Assembly: GCA_031286975.1 (NCBI GenBank)
Contig: JAITTM010000228.1
Span: 1 to 9,216 of the forward strand
Length of the DNA stretch: 9,216 nt
Source of the DNA: Coriobacteriales bacterium
Lineage (GTDB): Bacteria > Actinomycetota > Coriobacteriia > Coriobacteriales > UBA8131
Direction of reading: 5' to 3'
Shown piece by piece: positions 1 through 5,673 of this stretch. The position numbers and the translations under genes were made by a program. Each line of letters starts with the position of its first letter. The stretch's first letter is position 1. The notes under the pieces are model-generated. The model did no database searches and had not been told where the DNA came from. It saw only the letters and a list, made by a program, of their open reading frames with translations.

Positions 1-29
1 CAAGAAAGACCGGCACCGCCCATCCAATC

Positions 30-58
30 CTTCTTACGGATGGTTAAATTGTAAGAAG
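30..58. repeat. 8-bp inverted repeat at window start
   Basis: CTTCTTAC at 30-37 is exactly complementary to GTAAGAAG at 51-58, with a 13-nt loop. It could be the hairpin that ends an upstream transcript, but only a mixed ATTATA follows and there is no T run, so a terminator call is weak. A forward frame is open from base 1 to a TAA at 52-54 and could be the tail of an upstream gene; with 17 codons I cannot identify it. A second small dyad, GACTG at 65-69 and CAGTC at 74-78, lies just downstream. Confidence 0.35.
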
Positions 59-102
59 ATTATAGACTGATACCAGTCAAATATCCTTGGAATATCAACT
101 CA

Positions 103-204
103 CTGCAAGGGGGGATTTAACTATTTTATAAACCAAGCAACGCGCAAAATGGGATCAAAAGTCACTCAGGGTGCTCGCTTTGGTGCGGTCTTATCCGCTA
201 TACT
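103..204 (+). promoter_or_regulatory. possible efp promoter region
   Basis: Two -10-like boxes precede efp. TATAAA at 127-132 has a poor -35-like CTGCAA at 103-108, 18 bp upstream. TATACT at 199-204 has no good -35 but would give a leader of about 35 nt. Neither is strong and they are alternatives. The rest of 1-245 shows no supportable gene. Confidence 0.3.
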
Positions 205-245
205 GGTTTGCAACAAACAGGCAGTGTGTATGAAAGGAACTTCCC

Positions 246-806
246 GTGGCAATCTCGACCGCAGATTTCAAGAACGGCAAATGCATCGTCATCGATGGCA
301 AGCCGAGTGTCATCATCGAATTCCAGCACGTCAAGCCGGGCAAGGGCGGTGCCTTTGTGCGCACCAAGATCCGCGACGTACGCACCGGCCGCGTGAACGA
401 CCTCACCTTTCGCTCCGGTGAGAAGTTCGACGAGCTGCGTCTTGACACCAAGGAGATGCAGTACCTCTACAACGACGGCGAAGACTTCCACTTCATGGAC
501 ACCGGCGACTACAATCAGGTGGCGCTGACGGCTGCTGCCGTGGGTGATGCCGGCAAATGGCTCAAGGAGAATGACCTTGCGAGCCTGCAATACGCGGGCG
601 ATGAGCTCATCGGCGTCGAGGCCGCCATGTTCGTCGAGCTTGAGGTGGTCGAGACCGAGCCTGGCTTCAAGGGCGATACCGTGCAGGGTGGCAGCAAACC
701 CGCAACGCTGGAGACCGGTGCCGTGGTAAACGTGCCCATGTTTGTCAACACCGGCGACGTGCTCAAGATCGACACCCGCGACGGCCGCTACATCACGAGG
801 ATATAG
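246..806 (+). CDS. efp: translation elongation factor P
   Basis: Elongation factor P binds between the P and E sites of the ribosome and relieves stalling at consecutive prolines. The 186-residue length is normal for the family. The N-terminal KOW-like domain carries the tip loop KPGKGGAF at residues 30-37, with Lys33 at the place of the modified Lys34 of E. coli. The middle shows the family motif MQYLYNDGEDFHFMD, and the C-terminal OB domain has GDTVQGGSKPATLETGAVV and ends in DTRDGRYITRI. The start is a GTG at 246, supported by AAAGGAA at 233-239 six bases upstream and by the typical MAISTADFKNG opening; an ATG at 230 is out of frame. No epmA/epmB-like modification gene is visible in the window. 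G+C is high, matching the reductase and CDF genes but not the ABC operon that follows. The identification is secure. Confidence 0.97.
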   Translation: MAISTADFKNGKCIVIDGKPSVIIEFQHVKPGKGGAFVRTKIRDVRTGRVNDLTFRSGEKFDELRLDTKEMQYLYNDGEDFHFMDTGDYNQVALTAAAVGDAGKWLKENDLASLQYAGDELIGVEAAMFVELEVVETEPGFKGDTVQGGSKPATLETGAVVNVPMFVNTGDVLKIDTRDGRYITRI

Positions 807-932
807 ACGCTTCTCCCCACACCTCAAAGGCAGATGCTCATGTCAGAGCAATCAAGAGTGAACCACCCTCCTGTCTACTGAAAGCATAACTCTCTGTAAG
901 TCCGGGGTGATTCATAAAGGAGTTTTTTGCTA

Positions 933-1619
933 ATGGAAACGTTGATCGGGGTAAATGAATCGGTTTATATCTACGGCAATTCAGAGGCTGCGGTGACTGC
1001 AGTTGACAGGGTGTCCTTTGATGTACCCACGAATTCGGTCATTGGGGTTGTTGGTGCCAGCGGCTGTGGAAAGTCCACGCTGTTGCATATGATGTCAGGG
1101 CTACTGACTCCGTCGTCAGGAAGCATCACCTATGCAGGTGATGATCTGTATAAAATGAAGGATAAGAAGAGGACTATCTTACGTAGAGAACAGTTCGGAT
1201 TCATCTTCCAAGCGTACCACCTCCTACCTGGACTGTCTGCCCTGCAAAACATCAGGTTACCCTTGCTTCTTGGCAATAAGCCGATTGACAAGGATTACGA
1301 AAACCGCCTTTGCCAGACCTTACAGATATCACAGAGGTTGGCTCATTATCCAAGTGAACTCTCGGGTGGTCAACAGCAGCGCGTAGCCATCGCTCGGGCG
1401 CTCATTATGAAGCCGCGCGTCATTTTTGCAGACGAACCGACAGGAAACCTCGATACCGCCGCAAAGAATGAAGTGTTTGAACTTCTCTTGGAATGTGTTC
1501 ACTCCTTTGGGAGTTCGCTCGTGATTGTGACGCACGATGAGAGCGTGTCATCGCAAATAGACACGCTATATACCATGAGCGATGGAAAATTGATACATAA
1601 AGGAGGGCGCGAGAATTGA
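933..1619 (+). CDS. ABC transporter ATP-binding protein (MacB/LolD/FtsE-like)
   Basis: This is the cytoplasmic ATPase of a type VII (mechanotransmission) ABC transporter. Counting from ATG 933 (228 residues), visible motifs are Walker A GASGCGKST at about 41-49, Q-loop FIFQ near 90-93, signature LSGGQQQR near 143-150, Walker B VIFADEPTGNLD near 163-174 and the H-loop VTHDE near the end. All catalytic motifs are intact, so it should be active. ATG 933 is preferred over an in-frame TTG at 927 because AAAGGAG at 916-922 lies 10 bases before the ATG but only 4 before the TTG. Its stop overlaps the permease start by 4 bases (ATTGA), so the two genes are translationally coupled. No sensor kinase, response regulator or membrane-fusion adaptor is adjacent, so the cargo (peptide, lipoprotein or lipid) cannot be assigned. 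Base composition is lower in G+C than in the flanking genes. Confidence 0.93.
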   Translation: METLIGVNESVYIYGNSEAAVTAVDRVSFDVPTNSVIGVVGASGCGKSTLLHMMSGLLTPSSGSITYAGDDLYKMKDKKRTILRREQFGFIFQAYHLLPGLSALQNIRLPLLLGNKPIDKDYENRLCQTLQISQRLAHYPSELSGGQQQRVAIARALIMKPRVIFADEPTGNLDTAAKNEVFELLLECVHSFGSSLVIVTHDESVSSQIDTLYTMSDGKLIHKGGREN

Positions 1620-3901
1620 GGTCGATTCTAGCACTCACTCTCCATCGCCTTAAGAGACAGAAACTATTTACCATCTTATCGATACTTGCGGTGGCAATTG
1701 CCATGTTCTTGTATACGATTTCTGGGTTTATGGTCTCTTCGCTTGATAGCATGACACTTGCCAGCATCGAGCGTTCAGGACGGTTCCATGCCCAGATAGC
1801 ATCATGGGACGACACACTTTACCATAAATTATCAGATGACAAGCGCGTAGAGACAACCGCTCTCAATGTCGGCATAGGGCTGTTGCCGACGAGTGGGGCT
1901 ACATCAATCCATTTTGAGGAATGGGATGCGACAATGTTTGGCATGATGGGGCTCGAACTCATCAGCGGTCGGTTGCCCGGTGCTCAAAATGAGATAGTGC
2001 TTGATGAGGAAGCGGCTGCATTCTATGACAACCCGTCAATAGGGGCAACGATACGAGTCTCAGTGCCGTGTATGTCTGCAACGGGTGAGATTATAGGTGA
2101 GATCTCTGACACATTTATCGTCAGCGGCATCGCAGAGAAAAACGCCCTTATGGGAGAGGTGTCTCATCAAGTACTGGCTGTTATTGGATCAGGATATGTC
2201 GAGGCGACGTTTGATAATTATGCTGAGTTCACCCGTTTCATCTCGCTTCGGGTCTTTGATGTCAACTCGCTTGGTGAACTCTATTTCGATTATGGCATAG
2301 AAAACGATATTGTTTATGAGAACCAGTCTTTGATTGACGCATCATCAGGGGCGTACAGCGACTCAAACCCACTCTCCCCACTAACAATCCCGCTGACCAT
2401 CATCGTTGCGATAGCCTCGATACTGATATTAAGCAACATATTTAGCATCTCGCATTTGTCAAGAATTAAGGAGCTAGGCTTGTTGCGGGTGATTGGAATG
2501 ACAAATGGACAAGCATATAAATTGAATATGGCGGAAGCACTTCTGCTCTCCTGTATCGGCATACCGATAGGTCTTTTTCTGGCGCACGCTGTCTCCGGTG
2601 CTTTACTGCCAAGCATCCTCATCGCCCTTGACCCCGAAGGGTCGTTAGTAGAAACGGAGTTCTATCATTTAACCTCCTTAGTCACCATAAGCTTCGCTCA
2701 GGTGATCCAAGCAATTGGTATCGCGTGTAGCACCGTTGTTCTTTCATCTGTCTGGTCAACCTTCAGAAGCCGAAAGCTCGACCCTGTGAAGCTTTTTGTG
2801 AATGTCCCATCTGATAAACAAAGGCGACGAATCACACGCTCCAAACGTGACGGATCCTTTTTGTCCTTGATATTCATGGAGATTTCTAGGGATAGAAAAC
2901 GAACAGCTCTTGGTATTTCCTCAATTGTGCTATCGGTTACGCTTTTTTTGGTATTCCTCAACGTCCTTTCAACGGCGAGCGTTGATGGACGTATAAAGGA
3001 GCAGATGATTGGTGATTTTGCTGTATACAGTGTCCCACAAAATGGAGAACGCATCGAATCTTGGTCTAAGATAGAGCCGCAAGCCGTAAGTGCGTTGGTA
3101 GATGAATACGGTCTCTCTGCCTACACCCTGCGCATCATCTATGACGGGGACGGCCCACGTGCCTTTGTTATTGATGATGTGCGATTTGCGGAGTTGCTTC
3201 AAGATGCCAATGCAGGAAGCGATGCGCAGGGAGTAATTGCCTATATCGGTTGCGAGGAGGAATCCGTGAGCATCGATGGCAAAGAATATCCCGTAATCGG
3301 TCATCTAGATAAGACGTTTCCAGGAGTTGACAGCATTTACTACTACTATTTATCTGAAGCTATGCTGGCTACAGATACCGTACCCATGAGGCGGGTCGAC
3401 TTCAAAGTCGATGATGACAATTATGACGCTGTGCATGTCGCCCTGAACAGTGTTTTTGGCGATTCCTCGTCATATTCCATCGGAACCTATACAGAGACCA
3501 AGGCGCAACTTGAGCGAGAGCTCGCAACATTACGAACAGTTATCTACTCGTTTCTCGCAATCATCATGATCATCGCACTCATTAACATCATGAACACTCT
3601 GTACAGTAGCGCTCTGCTGAACATCTCTGAATATGCGATAGAACGAACCATTGGCGCGACAATGTCGCAAATAGCCGCTATCCAATTGTTGCAATCTGTG
3701 TTCCTTGCTGGGGCGGCACTCCTTGTGTCCATACCTCTGTCGGCTATTTTGATCATAACCCTGTCGAATGGATCGGGCTTGAGCGTAGCGCTTTATGCCG
3801 CCGCGTCCGCTGGAACTATTCTTGCCTGTGTAGCTGCGTCCCTACCAGCGATAGTGAGTTTGAGACGGAGACCTTTAATCGATACGATTCTTAGGGGATG
3901 A
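1616..3901 (+). CDS. ABC transporter permease, two FtsX-like domains
   Basis: A 761-residue membrane permease that partners the upstream ATPase. Hydrophobic segments suggest eight helices: near 17-43, then about 253-276, 307-331 and 362-380, then a second set at about 429-452, 641-667, 693-718 and 723-747. Each half is one helix, a large external domain (about 200 residues) and three helices, the duplicated FtsX architecture. The family's cytoplasmic motif appears twice, as KELGLLRVIGMTNGQ and as EYAIERTIGATMSQI. The start is TTG 1616, backed by a strong AAAGGAGGG at 1599-1607 eight bases upstream, and it overlaps the ATPase stop. The size fits MacB-related exporters of Gram-positive bacteria better than the 10-helix BceB type. 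Substrate is unknown. Lower G+C than neighbours suggests acquisition by transfer. No clear terminator follows; a 10-codon ORF (3906-3938) behind AGGGG is probably noise. Confidence 0.9.
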   Translation: MRSILALTLHRLKRQKLFTILSILAVAIAMFLYTISGFMVSSLDSMTLASIERSGRFHAQIASWDDTLYHKLSDDKRVETTALNVGIGLLPTSGATSIHFEEWDATMFGMMGLELISGRLPGAQNEIVLDEEAAAFYDNPSIGATIRVSVPCMSATGEIIGEISDTFIVSGIAEKNALMGEVSHQVLAVIGSGYVEATFDNYAEFTRFISLRVFDVNSLGELYFDYGIENDIVYENQSLIDASSGAYSDSNPLSPLTIPLTIIVAIASILILSNIFSISHLSRIKELGLLRVIGMTNGQAYKLNMAEALLLSCIGIPIGLFLAHAVSGALLPSILIALDPEGSLVETEFYHLTSLVTISFAQVIQAIGIACSTVVLSSVWSTFRSRKLDPVKLFVNVPSDKQRRRITRSKRDGSFLSLIFMEISRDRKRTALGISSIVLSVTLFLVFLNVLSTASVDGRIKEQMIGDFAVYSVPQNGERIESWSKIEPQAVSALVDEYGLSAYTLRIIYDGDGPRAFVIDDVRFAELLQDANAGSDAQGVIAYIGCEEESVSIDGKEYPVIGHLDKTFPGVDSIYYYYLSEAMLATDTVPMRRVDFKVDDDNYDAVHVALNSVFGDSSSYSIGTYTETKAQLERELATLRTVIYSFLAIIMIIALINIMNTLYSSALLNISEYAIERTIGATMSQIAAIQLLQSVFLAGAALLVSIPLSAILIITLSNGSGLSVALYAAASAGTILACVAASLPAIVSLRRRPLIDTILRG

Positions 3902-4018
3902 TGATATGGGCAATACAAACATTGAGAAGCAGACCTAACTCTGAAGAAAAGTAGGCAAGATGAATGAGGCAGAAGCCACTCCTTTCTCCTGATGAAATAT
4001 CTGCTGCACAAAGACGCC
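3902..4018. other. convergent intergenic gap
   Basis: This 117-bp gap lies between the ends of the ABC operon and the convergent regulator gene. I see no hairpin with a T run on either strand. It contains only two 10-codon ORFs (from ATG 3906 and ATG 3960), neither resembling anything recognisable. It is the downstream boundary of the lower-G+C segment. Confidence 0.5.
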
Positions 4019-5452
4019 CTACAGCGCGCCTTTGCCGGCGCTTCCCCGTTCGATCACATCATAGAGACCCTGGCGGTCGCCAACGCCCAGTTTGCGGTAG
4101 ATGTTGCTGACGTGGTGTTTTGCCGTGCCTTGGGCGATGGAGAGTTCTTGGCAGATGAAGGGAACCGACCTCCCCGATGAGAGCAGCACCAGCACCTCGA
4201 GCTCCCGTGCCGTCAATCCACAGATGCTGCTGATCCGCTGGCAACGTTCGAGGGCAGGGGCACTTTGGCGCACAGCGAGCCCCCGCGAACGATAGAGTTT
4301 CAGCAAATCGGTCTCAGAAAACAGGATGGTTCCTGCCAGCAGGGCAACCAAAGCACAGACGAGCAACAATTGCTGTGGCAATCCGGCACCCCACGCGGCA
4401 TGACCTGAGGCGACATCAAAGGCAAAGGTGCCCACCAAGGTTCCACAGCGAGCCGCAAAAATCGTCAGACCAACGGTCAGCGCCACGGGCAGGCGCGTTC
4501 TGAACGCCATATCCGTAGAGACCAGCATGATCAGCATATCCAGGCAATAGATTCCCAATATCACCAGTCCGCCGCCAACAAACAAAAAATCACTCTGCAT
4601 CAACACCATCAGGATCAGTCCACCTGTCAGAGCTGGAACAATCGGCCTAAAGAACGACAGCGGTTCAAGTTGCGGAGCGGTGATGATGATATTCAGCGCC
4701 AGGGCGGCAATGCCCGCACCTGCCAGGATAAAACCCTTCACCGTTGTGTCCTCAGAGACGGCAATCGTTGCTATCACTGCCTGAGAGAACCCATAGGCAA
4801 CAGAGACGATGATGATGGCAACGATCAGTCGCGCAACAGGGAAGGGCTCAAAGTCGAACACCAGCGAAGAAGGCTGCCGCCGTGGCTCCTTGCGGGCGCT
4901 TGTCAGGATCAACACCGAGAGAGCCGGCAACAGAGCGGTGATAATGATCCGCCACTCCAGCGGCAGGCCATAGACGCAAAAATACAGCACGAAGGCAAAC
5001 ACATAGGAGACAAGCAGGTGACGACCAACCCTGCCGGTCGAAAGCGCGCTCCAGAGTTCTCCCCACATGATCAGCAGTAACGCGTTGCCGATGGACAAGA
5101 TGATGGCCGCCACAGTGTAGAGGTAGGGGCTTATCGCCAAAATCGCACCATGTGCGATTGCTGCCATGGCCAAGGTTCCCAGCACGGCGCACAGCGCAGT
5201 GATCCACAGAAAATGGTTCTTCATCAAAAAAGGTGAGAACCACTTGCTCAAAAGCGTGACAACGAGATAACCCAACGCCGTCAGCAACAACACAAAGAGG
5301 GCTGGGCGCAGAACCAGACCCAGATCAGAATCAAACGACAAGACCGTGTCGGTGCACATGGCAAGCATCCACCACGCCTGCCAGAAGCCAAGCCCAAGCA
5401 GCCGGTATGGTTTTGTTGGCAGATTAGCCGCTTTATCGTCAACAACTTTCAT
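4019..5452 (-). CDS. membrane-bound LuxR-family regulator, 12 TM helices
   Basis: A 477-residue protein with about twelve hydrophobic helices filling the first 375 or so residues, in an MFS-like arrangement, and a cytoplasmic C-terminal LuxR/GerE helix-turn-helix. The HTH runs from about 412 to 470: GLTARELEVLVLLSSG, then the recognition-helix stretch GTAKHHVSNIYRKLGV. There is no receiver or PAS domain, so the membrane part is the probable sensor. In Eggerthella and relatives such proteins sit beside secreted reductases and catechol dehydroxylases and control them in response to substrate; this gene is divergent from a Tat-exported reductase, fitting that pattern. ATG 5452 is preferred over GTG 5458 because AGAAGG lies about 7 bases before the ATG but almost touches the GTG. 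Two dyads overlap its probable promoter, suggesting autoregulation. The family call is firm; the ligand is unknown and the regulatory target is inferred. Confidence 0.92.
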   Translation of the reverse strand: MKVVDDKAANLPTKPYRLLGLGFWQAWWMLAMCTDTVLSFDSDLGLVLRPALFVLLLTALGYLVVTLLSKWFSPFLMKNHFLWITALCAVLGTLAMAAIAHGAILAISPYLYTVAAIILSIGNALLLIMWGELWSALSTGRVGRHLLVSYVFAFVLYFCVYGLPLEWRIIITALLPALSVLILTSARKEPRRQPSSLVFDFEPFPVARLIVAIIIVSVAYGFSQAVIATIAVSEDTTVKGFILAGAGIAALALNIIITAPQLEPLSFFRPIVPALTGGLILMVLMQSDFLFVGGGLVILGIYCLDMLIMLVSTDMAFRTRLPVALTVGLTIFAARCGTLVGTFAFDVASGHAAWGAGLPQQLLLVCALVALLAGTILFSETDLLKLYRSRGLAVRQSAPALERCQRISSICGLTARELEVLVLLSSGRSVPFICQELSIAQGTAKHHVSNIYRKLGVGDRQGLYDVIERGSAGKGAL

Positions 5453-5495
5453 TATCACGCCTTCTCAGTGCTCCTCCTCATTACCCTGAAACGGC

Positions 5496-5514
5496 ATGAG
5501 CCATTTTGGCTCAT
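5496..5514. promoter_or_regulatory. candidate operator 1, perfect 19-bp dyad
   Basis: ATGAGCCATTTTGGCTCAT has perfectly complementary 8-bp arms around a 3-nt centre (5504-5506). It lies in the divergent region and would cover the predicted transcription start of the regulator gene (about 5512 on the minus strand). Dyads of about 20 bp are usual for LuxR/GerE-type regulators, so the adjacent regulator is the natural candidate to bind it. Binding is inferred. Confidence 0.6.
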
Positions 5515-5518
5515 TCGC

Positions 5519-5527
5519 ATTATACCA
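5519..5527 (-). promoter_or_regulatory. extended -10 promoter of the LuxR-type gene
   Basis: Read on the minus strand, 5527 to 5519 is TGGTATAAT, a perfect TATAAT with the TGn extension. The -35 region (about 5541-5548) is poor, GTGGCT-like, and lies inside operator 2, as expected for an extended -10 promoter or a regulated one. The predicted start near 5512 gives a leader of about 60 nt before ATG 5452. Confidence 0.6.
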
Positions 5528-5538
5528 GACCAGCTAAA

Positions 5539-5557
5539 ATGAGCCACATGGCATCAT
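5539..5557. promoter_or_regulatory. candidate operator 2, imperfect 19-bp dyad
   Basis: ATGAGCCACATGGCATCAT repeats the first eight bases of operator 1 exactly, ends in the same TCAT and has the same length. Its right half is the partial complement TGGCaTCAT, with one extra A. Its centre (5548) is 43 bp from that of operator 1 (5505), close to four helical turns, so both sites would face the same side of the DNA. It overlaps the -35 zone of the regulator promoter and lies about 74 bp upstream of the predicted reductase start, a plausible activator position. Confidence 0.55.
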
Positions 5558-5606
5558 GTATGCGCCTTATTTCTCCGCTAGTCTTTGCTTGTTTTTACGG
5601 TGCGGA

Positions 5607-5615
5607 TGATATAGT
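5607..5615 (+). promoter_or_regulatory. extended -10 promoter of the reductase operon
   Basis: TGATATAGT matches TGnTATAnT with five of six -10 bases. No good -35 is present at 17 bp; the nearest is TTGCTT at 5585-5590 with a 19-bp spacer, or TTGTTT at 5589-5594 with 15 bp. A poor -35 would suit activator dependence. The predicted start near 5622 gives a leader of about 52 nt before ATG 5674. Confidence 0.45.
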
Positions 5616-5673
5616 GTGGATGCATGTTTGGGCTGGGGTGAACCTGGCATAGGAGAGAACCAAAGGAGGAAGT

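Noticed and set aside
198..827. Minus-strand 209-codon frame opposite efp
   Set aside because: Shadow of a well-conserved gene, with no ribosome-binding site or family resemblance.
833..853. Imperfect hairpin (GCTC/GAGC) after efp as a terminator
   Set aside because: Short stem with a bulge and no T run; efp and the ABC operon may or may not be separated here.
3906..3938. 10-codon ORF (MGNTNIEKQT) behind AGGGG after the permease
   Set aside because: Too short, and the SD-like bases are the end of the permease gene itself. It could be a remnant of a lost third gene but nothing supports that.
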